A DNA stretch of 64,000 nt from Phoebastria nigripes (lineage: Eukaryota; Chordata; Aves; Procellariiformes; Diomedeidae), in contig JAYKAV010002553.1 of NCBI GenBank assembly GCA_035582835.1, forward strand, positions 222,945 to 286,944, given 5' to 3'. Under the pieces are notes generated by a model that made no database searches, was not told where the DNA came from, and was given only the letters and a program-made list of their open reading frames with translations. Shown here piece by piece: positions 50,001 to 62,039 of the stretch. The position numbers and the translations under genes were made by a program. Position 1 is the stretch's first letter, and the number at the start of each line of letters is the position of its first letter.

Positions 50001-51512
50001 ATAAGATTGCTTTTAAATAGAGGTAGTAAATGCATTTTTGCTTTTGGGGCTGAGAGATGCAAAGGTAAATGCCATCTCCACATACAATTCCCAAGTTAGT
50101 CTGTATGGTGGCAATATAATTTCAGTCATCTTGAGGCACTTTCTCTTCAAATTCCTGCCACATCATGAAGTGAAATACAAGTTTCTTTGGATAGCTGATA
50201 AAACATTAGGGATCTGATCTCACTTGATATGGTGACTCAGTGATCATGGCATTCAAATCTTAAATTTCTGACATGCTACGGAAATGTGCACAAGGAAGAT
50301 TTTAGCTATTTAGCAGTTGTTAAATTTAGGTAACAGCTGGCAGAGTAGAAGGTGAAGAGCTTATGGGAAAGCATGACTGTCAAAACTTGAGGAAGAACTG
50401 ACTTTTCCAGGAAAAAATAAACTTTATAAATAAATAAAAAAAAATATTTCTGGCGAGCATCATAAAGATCAGTGATAATAGCTAGCTGAAATAGCGATCT
50501 TAATCTTAGAGATAATTTTGCCTNTCACACAGGTATACCTGAACTTGCTGTATACCATCTAGCTTGGGAGTTGATGGACACCGAGTCACACCACCAGCAC
50601 ACCAGCAGACACCGTACAAACCCTTTGGGGCTCCTTGATCTGGAGTTGGAAATCTGGTCCACCCTGCAGCCTGTGTTGTCATGGCTGCTGGTACCTTGGT
50701 AGTCAGATTACAATTATCTTGGGTATGTAAAGGTCTAAACTGCTGTAAAATTAAGGTTTTCATAGTAGGCACAGTCTTCAAACTCCCCAAAATAAAACCT
50801 CCCTAGTTCCTGGAAATTAGCTTTTTTTGGTGACATCCAAATCCAGGGCAGTGTCTAGAATCCAGTCATCCTCCCTTTGAAAAAAGCTTCATGCTGTTGA
50901 TGCAATTAGCAGTGCTATCCCTGCTGCTGGAGGAGGGGAACAAAAAGAGAAGATTGCCTGTGATTCAATATGTGGTTTCTAAATAAACACTAACACCATT
51001 GGCAATAGGGAACCCATCTGTTTCTTTATTTCTTTACCACTACAAAATCTATGATATGTGATTGTAACAGATGTTTCATGTCTACAAACGATGATATGCT
51101 ACATTATTAAACCAAGAGGGTCATTAAACTGAGTTGTATGCATTTTTTCAGTCTATAACTGCAAGATCATCAACATACATATAACCTTAGGGTTATAGAA
51201 ACCCTTCTCATCTCTCTCCTGACTCAGTGTGTAACTTACACAGCAAATATCATGAACATCTCCATTAAAGCTTGGTTATGCAGAAGTGCCTGTAGGCATC
51301 TGTACAACTGTCGGAGCTAACATGTCTTAATGGCTTTTTTGCCAGAAGCACTTCTTACATTTAGCTGCAACTTGAACTAGCCAAATGCCAGTTCCCTGCC
51401 TAGATAAGAATGTGAATTCTCTACTGTTTTAGGTAATTATATTGGATTGGTCTATTCTGTTGCATCTGAGAAATAAACAGAAGCCTCCATTTGAGCAAGG
51501 TGTCTTCATTTT

Positions 51513-51532
51513 TTATTATTATTATTATTATT
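51513..51532. repeat. (TTA)n simple repeat
   Basis: Six to seven TTA units. An open frame through it encodes a tyrosine run, which is an artefact of the repeat. Confidence 0.92.
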
Positions 51533-51852
51533 TCTATATTCTTTTTCTCTTTACCTTTAATCAACACCTCAGGACAAAGGGCTTTTCACATGTAGCTCTC
51601 TTCATTGCACTTCTTTTCTCACAGTATTCTTTCATACTGGAACTGCATACAAACACATTATAGTAACATAAATTTCCACAAATACATGTATTTTTGGCTC
51701 CCTTTGAGTTGAAAGATGTCTATTTTCCATTTCCAAATATCATGTAAGAAGCTGAACATTTTGCTTTGTCTCTGAAGAATGACTGACAGAGTAATACGAT
51801 CCCCAGAGTGAAGCAGTTTTTATTGAAGGATAATATTTCTTTATTGAAAATT

Positions 51853-51866
51853 AAAAAAAAAAAAAA
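51853..51866. repeat. Poly-A homopolymer (14 nt) in an A-rich tract
   Basis: 14 A followed by interrupted A-runs (GAAAAGAAAAAAAG). No retroposon body is recognised. Confidence 0.85.
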
Positions 51867-52735
51867 GAAAAGAAAAAAAGAATGTCTTGAGTATTTCAGA
51901 GATCAATTTAAAGTCTTTAATTAAAATGTATCTCCTTATTTAACAGGATCCTTGGGAGTCCTACCCATAAATTTTTGTTGTAAATTTTCATAAATGCAAC
52001 AATATTATGGGCAGAGTTTTTGGGAAGTCTAAGGAGAATGGAAAAATAATATTTAAGGACACTATATTCAGTCCAAGCAAGTGGTGTTAAATTAATGTGG
52101 AAAGCATGACCACTCTGTGAGTTAAAGATAGGTCCCAGTCAAATAATTGAATAAAACATTCACTTGTACGTACATTAGTAAGTCTGTGTGCATGTATGTA
52201 CTGGACGTGGTAGTATTGCTAAAAAAGACAGAGAAGAAATAATTGTCCTTTTGTCCTCAGCTACTCAAAGCTATTCCTTCCATATTTGAATCCTTTGCTG
52301 GAAAAAACAACTGTTTTGGATCCACGTTGCAATAGTACGTCAGTTTACCAACATCTTAAGAAAGCCGTTGATTTTTGCAAAACATTCATGGTTTGAAAGT
52401 ATGTGAGGTTGCACAGACTTTCACAGGGATGGATAGCAGTATAGAAATGCCTAATCATTTTAACCCTGAATATGAACTGCACTTTGAGCCTAAGTCTGGC
52501 TTTTTTTTTGGCAGGAAAGTACAGGTATAAACACTGGGAGCTTCTGGAGAAAGATAAGACAGTAAAATTATGCATGCATATTTCAAATGTGTAGTGATAA
52601 CATGTACAAGCAGCTGCAAGACTCTTATGCACATTTCTGATTAATTTAGTAGACATGTAATTCCTGAAGGTGTTTTCTTTACTAATTTAAGAACTCAAAA
52701 TGCTAATACCAGTGAAAGAAAGGAAGAGAGGGGGG

Positions 52736-52750
52736 AAAAAAAAAAAAAAA
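52736..52750. repeat. Poly-A homopolymer (15 nt) after a purine run
   Basis: 15 A preceded by a purine-only stretch (GAAAGGAAGAGAGGGGGG type). It is low complexity only. Confidence 0.85.
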
Positions 52751-55700
52751 TTAGGGGAGAAGGAGTTTTGGAAGGGTCCTAGAAAGAGTTCTTAAAATTA
52801 CTATTTGTCTACTTATTTAACATGGGTCAAGGGCAGACATCTGCCCAAGCCAAGTGGGCTTCTTGAGCTAACAGCAGGCTAGCAGATTTGGTAGCCAAAG
52901 CAGCAAACATTGCATCTGCCTGTCTTTAATTCCCCACTGCAAAAAAGCCATGTCCCATCAACAGCCTAGTCAATGGGGTGCAGCTTTAAGCGTAGGTGTA
53001 TGCACACACCATACAGAGGCAGTTAGACACTTTTCCCATTTCCTCTCCTGTAGTTGTAGCAGTTCAGTTATTATTCTGATGCTCTGCCTTCTGATTGTAA
53101 TACAATCATCTGTTAATTCAAAAACACTTGGCTGCAAAATTTTGTAGGGTTTTGTTTGAAGGAGAAAGTTTATTTCATGTGTATCATGTACTTACAGATC
53201 ATTCGAGGTATAACTGTGAATGCTGGGGTTTTTCCTCTGGAAATCTGAAAGACATTCAAAAAATGAATCATTTCTAATCCTGAAACAGGGCTCTTTCTAT
53301 TCCACCAGCATTGCCCAAACAGTTTAAATCTCTTTGCTTAAGTGGACTTGCAGTGATTCAGCTGAGTGGGACTCAGAAAAAAGGCGTTTTATGCAAGATC
53401 AACTTTCTGCCCTCAGTGACTCAACTACTCCTAATGCAACTGCATGGGGTTCCTCTAACCTTGTTCAAGAGCAACATCTGTGCTACAGATAATATATAGT
53501 ATTGAAGGATCACATTCAGTTTTGATGCCATTGGTGCCCTGCTGCATTGAAGCAGGACTTTACCACAGCCTTGAATGTCAAGGAAGTGTAATTCAAATTT
53601 GTCTCCAGCTGATACTGATTCAAAAAAATACATGTTTTCAATTCAACAGAGCATTCAGTCCTGTACTTAAGTATTTTCTTGACTCAGAGCACACAACCTA
53701 ATACCTCTTGAAGACTTTGCTATGTACAAAATAAGATGCTGTTTTCCAGCCAGCAATGGCCTGGGTCACAATGTCATCCTCTCCTCCACTGGTACATCTT
53801 TTTGCATACATTTCCTTTCCAAATATCCAGATAATTCACTCTAGGTGGCAGTCTGTTTTATCAGAATGGCCAGAGCAAGCAAGGATTGAATCTAACTGAT
53901 TTTCTTTGCTCTATAGTAGCTCATCCTTCAGAAGAGAGGAAAAGATAGATCATTGAAAAAGTGTGGGGAAAGCACCACTTATGTCTCGATTATGTTGTTC
54001 TGAAGTGGCTCCTACCTGGTTATGAAAAAGAGTTTCTAACTAGCAGATCTTAAAGCTGTTTGTCAAAAATGGCCAGTACCCTGGGGGGAAATTAAGACAT
54101 GGCAACACAAAAAGGGATGCTGAGTTGGGAAGAGCAGGGAGATCTCCAAAATCCCCACCTCGTGTATTGTCTTCTAGATTACACTGTCCCCCCAAAGGAT
54201 ATCAAGCAGATGAATCTGTCATCATGATTGATGGGCAGAGATCAGATAAGCCGTGCTGTTGTTTCACTGCAAAATATTTTTGAATAATTATTTCTATTTC
54301 CCCATCTGCACTCCTTTGTTATGCACAGAAGCAAATGTCTCTTTAATGGGCTTATTCCTGTATGACTCCTTGGTCTCTACTATCTTTCTTGATATCTCCT
54401 CCAACTTCTAGCAGGTGTCTTCCCCCTTGGAAGGGTCCCATCCCTACTGTAGACATAGCATTTTCAGATGGCCTAAACACATGTATGATTTCCTCATACT
54501 GATGCAGAAATTTCTCCATATTCATGTGTGCTGTAGTCATACAGTCACTTTTCATGGAAAAACAGATAAAGCAGCAACAATGGCCACTGCCTAGTCAACA
54601 TATAATGTTGGACCTCTACCAGAAACATTTTACCTACCAGTACCATGTATGTTATTCTGGACTAGTACAACTGCAGCTTGTGTCTTTCCCACCTTCCTCC
54701 ATAAGGAAAAATACTAATATCTCTGACCATGAAAACATGGCCAAGACATTGCCTATGCATGGGAGTTCAAAGTTACACAGGCCTAGTGTTCAAAAGACTG
54801 CTCTGTGGAGGATGAATTTGTAAAGGAAAGTTTCTCATAGCCTTGGAAATTCGGCCAGCATGTGGGCAATAAGCCTCTAACTTCAAAGACTCAGTTTCAT
54901 CTTTACCTGATCTCAGTAAAAGGAGAGTCAAGTCCATCTTACTGAGAATTTTCTGGAGCTGTAGAGTCAAGGTAGATGCATTTTTCAAATATTCCATCTA
55001 GTGAATATCCCTATTATGTGAACCACTGGGTGTTACTATAGCTGACCAGATTGGAGGCATTTCTATTTATCTGGACTTTTAAAAAGATGCTGTTTGGCTG
55101 GCTGATGAAAAACTTTGATTCAAAGTGTATTTAGATGCAAAATCATGGGCAGCATTTCTCCCATGCCTCTTGGAAGAACTGAAATAAGATGTTTCCATTT
55201 TCTTTACAATTGTTATGTTGTGATTTGCTTTTGAGTGAGTTTTTTTTCTTTTTTTATTGTTATTTTTCTTTTTGAAGTTGCTGTCTGTCTAAGCAGAGAT
55301 TGTATTTAAGATCAATAGCATTGGACTAAATGAGCCCCTCTGCTTTGATATTGAAGCTAATCAGCTCTTGTCTGGCTTTTGAAACCTTTCAGGAGTCTTC
55401 TCTGCAGCATTATAATGACAGAATCCTTACTATGAAACTTCTAATCTGTTAGAAAGTGGATTTCCTAGGCTTTGTGTGACTAACTGGAAAGTTTGTTTGT
55501 ATATTGCACCAAACTTAGCTACTATCTATTCTTTCTCTACATACTCTGGCTGCAGAAAACAATTCAATTTCAATTTCCACATATCTGTACAAACACTTTA
55601 AATTCACCAGGACAGAGGTGCCCAGGTGATGTGCCTTCCTTGTTATTCCAAGACCTTTCTTTTGCTGCTCAGGTGCTGTAGCTCCCCAAGTAGTGCCACA

Positions 55701-58700
55701 ACCCCACAACCAAGCCTGCCTGTCCTCTAACCCAGAGTGCAGAAAACTATAGCACTGCATATCACTGCAGTTTTCAAACAGAAAGATGGTTGTATCCTGG
55801 GCACTTCACAGTGGGCACCATTTTTTCTGCAAGAACTTTCAGTCAGACTTGTCCGATATCATGCTGTGAGTCTACAGCAGAGCAAGGCACAGACCCCAAG
55901 AGACCTGACATGTTCTGCCCCATCTTAACATGTCTCATGTCTTTCCAGCCAAGCTTCTCTTGAGGAGCTCAAAAAGTACTGGTATATTCACAAGGGTGAC
56001 TGCTTTTCCCTTTTTTCATTAGCTTCCTTTCCCTAGACAGAAGCTTTTATAGGCCCTAGGATTCCCTAGGGTCCTCTCCAAAGTGTTTGCTTTTATCAGG
56101 AGTTTTTCCTGGGTTACCAGGGTAAAGCCCTTCATTTTTCAGTGCTACATACAGCTTCCCTCTGCAGAGATGTCTCTGGAGTTGCAGGTCAGAAGGAACA
56201 GCCTCTGGTGGGGATTCTCACCATCCCATGCCCAAAACAGGAGGGAATTTGGGGTCAGTTTTCAGGTGGTGGAGATGTACCAAATCTGATTTATACCCTA
56301 TAAACATGATTTGCAATTCAGGTCTTGTTTTTCAGTAGAAAAAGGAAATAAGACTAGGCTGACTTTTGTTAGGGGAGAGCAACAGAGTGATATGCTCTCC
56401 ACCCTCTGTCCTGACAGAAGTTTTGCCCTTTGCCAGCCAAGGCAAAAAACAGCACAGAAAGGTGGTTGAAGAGAAATTGATTCTGCAGGCAAGAGTTAAA
56501 TTATGGTGCCTGGGATTTATTAAAACATCAAGGTCATATATTCTTTGGAGTCCTATGTCTAAATTTGGAGAGGAAATCACTGAGCTGATGAGAGTTCAGA
56601 CCTGTGCTTTCCATGTCTACTTTTGGAGAGGAAAGTCCTACCTTTTGTGGGTGAGAGCACAGTGTGGTGTTTCATTAGAGACCCCTGAAATTTCAACCTG
56701 TCTCCTTGTCACCACCAGTTAAGTGTGAACAGAGGAGTTGTAGGTGAATTTAAGTCCCCTTTCCAAAAGGATGTGGACTTCCAATCAAACTTACAAGATG
56801 GTTTGCAAATGACCTGAGAAATCTAATTATCCAGTGAAAACTAAGTTGTGAATGCTCAAGGCTAATGATTGGACAGTGGTGACTGTCCTTTCTCTCTTTT
56901 AGCTCAAATATAACTGGATCTGTTTAGAACTGATGTAAGCTTGGTCCTTGAGACTTCCAAGGCTGTAAGATTGAAACACGGTGACATTGCTGGATCTAAA
57001 GGCATGGAAGATTCACTTGACTCCTAATCTTCACTTATGGAGGTACAGGCTTTCCTAGCATGGATTTTGCAAAGATTTCTCAAAGACAACATCACTACTT
57101 ATTTGTTTATCAAGTTGGCATGCAGCCATGAACAGATTTTATTATATATGTATATTTGTGTAATTACCTGTTATGAGAGAATTACTGCATTTACAACAGA
57201 AAGTCCTAGCTCTGGAATGATAAGTCCTGATGCATCCTGAAGTAGTATCACACCAGAAGTCAGATTCTTATCCAACTGAAACAGAATAGAGATTGCTTTA
57301 CGTCTAGTTATCTGATGGGGTTTGTCCAGTGCACCTTAAGGTTCAAAAACGAGGGGTTTTTGACGAGCAAAAAGAGAAATAAAATTGTAATAGTTTCTAA
57401 GTTGTCACAGTTTCCTGGCACACCATATAAACCAGCTGCTAGGAGTTAATCCCTGAGAAAATCTGAGATATCTTTGACAAACACCATTTAATTCTTTCAA
57501 GGGTCATTCCTGTGGCTCTCTACTGCAGGATTTGTCTCTGTTTCTGAAATGCGGATGCCAGAATTCTTCTCCAATTGAGCTGTCACTCCAAAGCGGCACT
57601 GTGCTATTGATCTGACACCAGAAAGCCACTGACAGCAGCGACCACGTGTTGGGAGATTCTGCCTGATGTGAGAAGCAGTTGATACATCCAGAATGAGGGG
57701 CAAATAAACTGCCACAAGCTCCTTTGGCTGCCGAGGTTGGCAGATGCTACTTCGCTATGACTTTGGCGCCAAGGGGAAGCAGAAGATTGAAGAGGTTGGG
57801 ATCTCTCTCCTGCTTCATCTTTGAGCACTGCATTATGTTAAAAAAGTCACACGACTTCCCTGTGTTTACACTGTTAAATCAGACTTACACTGTCAAATTT
57901 CGTGGACAATTTGTCTCTGTACAATCACACAACATTTTGGCCCAAAGGACACTGAACATCTTGTCAAGCGATGTTACCCCAATGACAGTAGAAAAGATCA
58001 CTGTAGTATCTAACATTGTCCCTTCTCATTCCCCTCTTCATTTTGGAATGTCAGGGCTGGCCCTTAACTACAGGTGTAATGCTACTTCAATGAATACTTT
58101 GGAGATTGTTTTAATTTCTTAGGTAGTTGAACTCTTCTTAGTTCTTGAGGGTCAATACTGAAGAATTAAGTCACTTCAGGAAGTTATTCTGTCACCTTAG
58201 GAAGGCCTTTTTAATGCTGGATTTTATTTTATTTAGAGTTTTGGATGAATCCTACCCCCGTCTTGAAATACCTATGGAGCTCCTTGTCCAAGGATTTCCT
58301 TGGGAAGCCTTTTTTCTGCCTGCCGTTCTCCATTGCTTACATATGGTTATTCTGTGTCTTTTGCAAAGAATGCATTGTTGTTGTTGCTGTTTTCTTTCGT
58401 TTCTTGAGAGTCTTTTTAGGAAAAAATGTAACTTAATATTTCCAGTAACATGTATTTCCTATTTTCCATTGTATTTCCTGTTTTTCCCCTTAGTAACAAG
58501 GGAATAACTCTAGATAATTCTCTTCCTCCTGATTTGTGCTGATTCTTGAGAACAGGCTCAGGCCAAGTTTTTTGACAACTGCAACAACTAATCAGACAGA
58601 ACAAAGCTGCAACACATGCTGGTAACGTCTTAGTAAATGAGATAAACCTCTTCCTTTCCGAGTTGTGTTTTGTCCTGTTGCTCTGTATTTCACATGAATC

Positions 58701-58939
58701 ATAAAATCACTAATGAAAAGGATGTTAATAGGCCCAGGCACTTCCTTGCAGGATGGTAGAGCAGCCTGGACAGTAAATGGAATGAGTTTTGTTAGTGTCA
58801 CTGAGAATTAGCCTAACCAACATCAGCAGTGACTATTAATACTGAAGCCATGACATTTACAGGTACTTTCAATCAAAGCTTCTGGGAAAGGTGTTTATTG
58901 CATTTAAAAAGACCTTGATTAGTCTTTATATGGGTGATG

Positions 58940-59060
58940 ATTTCTTAAGCCAGAGGCTAATGGACATCTGAAGCCTGAAAGGACTGTTAGATTATTTACT
59001 ATAACTCCCTGTTGGCTAGGCAGACTTCCTAAATGGACCTTTTTGCTATAGGCTTGAGAC
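58940..59060 (-). mobile_element. Possible ancient CR1/L3-like LINE 3' end
   Basis: 'AGCCTGAAAGGACTGTTAGATTATTTACTATAACTCCCTG' resembles, on the plus strand, the reverse-complement 3' end of ancient sauropsid CR1/L3 elements ('GGCCAGAAGGGACTGTTAGATCATCTAGTCTGACCTCCTG'). The match beyond about 59010 is poor. This is the same repeat class as the better-supported relic near 10305-10500. Confidence 0.42.
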
Positions 59061-61211
59061 AAAAGCCTTATTGCAGAGTATTGGATAAGAACACACTAAA
59101 CGTTGGAATAGGGTGCTATGACTCTGATACCCTGTATTGTCAGCCAACGTATCCTAATCTTCAGAAATCTTCCCAGACTCACTCTTTACATAGCCAGGGC
59201 TGGCAATGCTGAATTTATCATGCAATCAGAGCTGTTATGCTCACTGAGGCACCAGGAATATAAAATATCACTGAATAGAAGGAGCAGCAGGCATCTCTTA
59301 TGCTCCCCTTTACCATGCTCCTGGCCAGAATCTTCAATGTGTAAAACAGCTTACAAAAATACAGAGGTATTAGGTGATATTATGTCCACACTCCAATTAA
59401 CACCAATGCTTTCTCTTTTTGCTAGCTAACTGTCCAAGAAATTGATTTCTTTGCTTTCAAAACTTTCAACAAACTCAGATGATCTGTCAAAGAGATGTAT
59501 GAGCCATTAAAATCCACAATTACATTACTTCAAGCTATAATTAAGAAGTCGGGTCCCCACTCCAGTCCTCAGCCATTGATTTCTAAGGGAAGAACATTTC
59601 AGTGGTGATGTAAACCCCAATGAATCACCAGACTTCAAGCAGAAAAAAAAAATTTAGCTCCTCCCAAACAATCTCATATAATGAGCTTTACTGAGAAAAA
59701 GTAGGGGGGGTGGGGAAGAAAGGCTAAATCATTGTAAATTTGGATTGCGTTTTCATAACCATTTAGGATTGGAGTCAAGTATAATTTGACATTTTACTGA
59801 TACTTCCAGTATTTAAAGCTGACAAGTATTACATTAAATTTTACCATGTAAATCTGATATGACAATAAAAGCCCTCTTGCACTTTGCTTAGGAACTGTTG
59901 CAACACAATGCAAATAGAAATGCCATGCAAAAAATTAATTCTCTACTTCTGTCCACTAATTCTTCCAAGCTTTCTAAAGCTTTTTTCAGTTACCTGAACA
60001 GGCTTTGCTACTTTCTTTTTCCAGTTTCCTCTACATTCCAGGAATTTTATTAAAAAAAACAGTGATGAAGCCAGCCAATGCTTGTTGCTTGTTTCGTTTT
60101 TCTTTTCAGTAGCTGTTGCATTTGTCCTGATGAAACTGAAGCTGCAAGGCTCCCCCTCTGCTTCATATGCTTTGTGGCTCTTCCCTGAGATAACTGCTAA
60201 GGTGTCACCCTTGTCTGAGTACTAGTTGTATCTTCCCATATCTTTATCACATGCTGACTCTCCTGAACAAGAGGAGCAACAGAAGAGTGGTATAGCAATG
60301 ATAGTGTGCCTGCCATTCTTTGTATTATGCTTCTGTGCCATCTGTACTGTTCTTCATGGNTTTTTTTTTCTGAAGAACGTTTCCGCTGCTCCTTACTACA
60401 GAGAAACCAAGTTTCCAACATTAAAATAATAGATCTTTGTTAACAGTCTTCCACAAGATTAAATTAATGAATAAATAAATAATGCATCGTACTTTTGACA
60501 ATTCAGATGTCTCCTTAAGAAACAAGTATCAGTTGAAGGTATAAACTTGCTAGGAGTCTAATCACACAGGAGATCAAAAGGTGAAGTACAATACAGAACT
60601 GAACAGGTTAAAAGGCTAAATCTGTTGAATGAATAGATTTCCTTGCTTATACCACACCAAGTGGCATTTCATTAAATGCCTTTGAAAAGAAAGACCTCTT
60701 AAAAGATATAGAGAAATAAACATGACAAGAGGACTGATGTGCCCAGGGAAAGACTGATTTTTGTTATTGTTTATCTAAAAAGAAGCATTGCATGAATATC
60801 TGGAATAAACCTCTAGAGAGCAGGGTTCACAAACAGAGATCAAAAGAACGTATGAGGTTCAGCAAAGGCCACCTCTGTCCTTAAGCCACTATTTATCTGT
60901 GTTATAGGGCTGTTAAGAAAATGACATTTCCGTACACCAGTGCAATCTGTTTAACAGGCTTCTACTGCATTGGAAAATCTTTTCTGCTGGTCATTAGATT
61001 TGCTGTAGAGCTTCTGACTAATAGGTCAATGGATCACTTTGTCCATCATTTTCCAGTCTAAGGTTCTCAGTGCTGATGTGGCTGAAAAGACAGCAAACTT
61101 TTAATCCTGGTCTTAAAGCACTAGGGTGGGATTATGAAGGTTTTAAGATATTTGGGCATCTGAAAGTCAGTTTTCTTAGGGTTCCTTCCACTTGCTGTTT
61201 CCTGCTCACCC
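59061..61211. other. Gene-free block
   Basis: No supported gene. It shows a short G-rich run at 59704-59715 and AT-rich sequence near 60420-60490. The stretch at about 60530-60900 has a repeat-like texture, but I cannot assign it. Single N at 60360 precedes a T-run. Confidence 0.55.
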
Positions 61212-61216
61212 TACCA
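61212..61216. repeat. Left target-site duplication of the solo LTR
   Basis: TACCA directly precedes the LTR end (TGTCGC...) and is repeated exactly at 61777-61781. Confidence 0.85.
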
Positions 61217-61267
61217 TGTCGCAGAAAGAGTGATGCACTTCACTCATAAGAGAGAAGCAGCAATATG

Positions 61268-61273
61268 TTTATT
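61268..61273 (-). promoter_or_regulatory. LTR polyadenylation signal AATAAA
   Basis: TTTATT on the plus strand reads AATAAA on the LTR's own strand, about 50 bp before the LTR 3' end. This matches the position expected near the R/U5 border. Confidence 0.7.
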
Positions 61274-61526
61274 GATATAAGACAGTGAGTTAGCAAAGTT
61301 CAACAGTAAACGCGACAGTGGTTTAACAAGATTCAATGGCAAGGTACACTTGATTATTTACTGCATAGAGGACAGGGTCAGAAAAAACTGTTAGAGAGAC
61401 CATCCCACTGAGTCACGAGGTTCAGAGAAGACCCCCTTGTGTTCTTAACTCCTTCCCTTAGAGGAGTCTAGGTGTGGCTGGATCCAAACTTAGTCCCGGA
61501 CTTGGTCAACGGTTTATATCTAAAGG

Positions 61527-61534
61527 TTTATATA
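61527..61534 (-). promoter_or_regulatory. LTR TATA-box candidate
   Basis: TATATAAA on the minus strand, about 245 bp from the LTR 5' end and about 255 bp upstream of the AATAAA signal. Similar ATATAAA words near 61511-61520 and 61549-61557 are alternatives. Confidence 0.45.
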
Positions 61535-61776
61535 TGTGCAATCAGTCCTTTATATCACTTAGCTAAGGTTACAAAGTTTCAGTGCGCTTACTCCCAATTC
61601 ACTTACTGAGTATCTGANGCAATAAGGATTCTCTCAACCTCAAGGAGTAACCTAGAGAGGCGTCCCTACTCAAGGGGAGATCCTGGCGTGCAGCCCGCTG
61701 CCATGCAGGAGAGCTCAAAGGGCTCTTGGGCTGCTCACTATGGGAGTAAGATGATTGACTTGTATTCATATTTACA

Positions 61777-61781
61777 TACCA
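61777..61781. repeat. Right target-site duplication of the solo LTR
   Basis: TACCA directly follows the LTR terminus (...TTTACA on the plus strand) and matches the left copy exactly. Confidence 0.85.
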
Positions 61782-61920
61782 ACTGCAGATGTTAGTTTCT
61801 TCCAAATTTGGCTTGAGTCAGACATTGACCAGCACTGTGGTTAGGTGGACACATTGCCATAAATTAGCCCTTGGCTATTGTGTTGTTATTTGTCTCCCCC
61901 AAATCCACTTTGAGCTGGAT

Positions 61921-61955
61921 GCATCCATCACAACCAGACGCATCCATCACGACCG
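61921..61955. repeat. Imperfect 19-bp tandem repeat, two copies
   Basis: GCATCCATCACAACCA (61921-61936) recurs as GCATCCATCACGACCG (61940-61955), with two A/G differences in 16 bases. Confidence 0.8.
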
Positions 61956-62002
61956 CCACTGGTGGTTATCGCTTGAGCAGGGTTACGGGAAAAGGTCAGG
62001 TC

Positions 62003-62039
62003 GGGGGTGGGGGGTGGGGGGGCGAGGCAGGGAGGGGGA
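62003..62039 (+). other. Candidate G-quadruplex
   Basis: G-runs of 5, 6, 7, 3 and 5 are separated by loops of T, T, about 7 nt and A. This satisfies the four-run, short-loop rule for an intramolecular G-quadruplex on the plus strand. Confidence 0.75.

Larger units (their letters stand above)
43316..58939. other. Long gene-free block, mostly unassigned
   Basis: No supported gene. It contains (AAAT)n at 44057-44078, (TTA)n at 51513-51532, A-rich tracts at 51853-51866 and 52736-52750, and a separated 12-bp inverted pair at 48744-48755 and 48925-48936. A faint MIR-like word lies near 44780-44830. Around 57548-57770 CpG dinucleotides are locally less depleted and include a CACGTG E-box, but no gene structure is visible. 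Open frames of 132 codons at 45013-45411 and 57724-58122 are within chance expectation. Confidence 0.55.
61217..61776 (-). mobile_element. Solo LTR of an avian endogenous retrovirus (ERVL-like)
   Basis: This 560-bp element on the minus strand has canonical ends: on its own strand it begins TGTAAA and ends GCGACA. Perfect 5-bp duplications (TACCA) flank both sides. Inside, on the minus strand, are TATA-like boxes (for example TATATAAA at 61534-61527) and an AATAAA polyadenylation signal at 61273-61268. No internal retroviral sequence (gag, pol or env) lies on either side, so it is a solo LTR left after recombination between two LTRs. The 5-bp duplication and the sequence 'GAGCAGCCCAAGAGCCC' near its 5' end point to an ERVL-type (class III) avian family. 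That family label is from memory and not from a search. It carries an N at 61618. Confidence 0.88.

Noticed and set aside
57724..58122. 132-codon plus-strand open frame starting in a CpG-containing patch
   Set aside because: The product resembles nothing known. The CpG patch is noted as a possible regulatory region instead.
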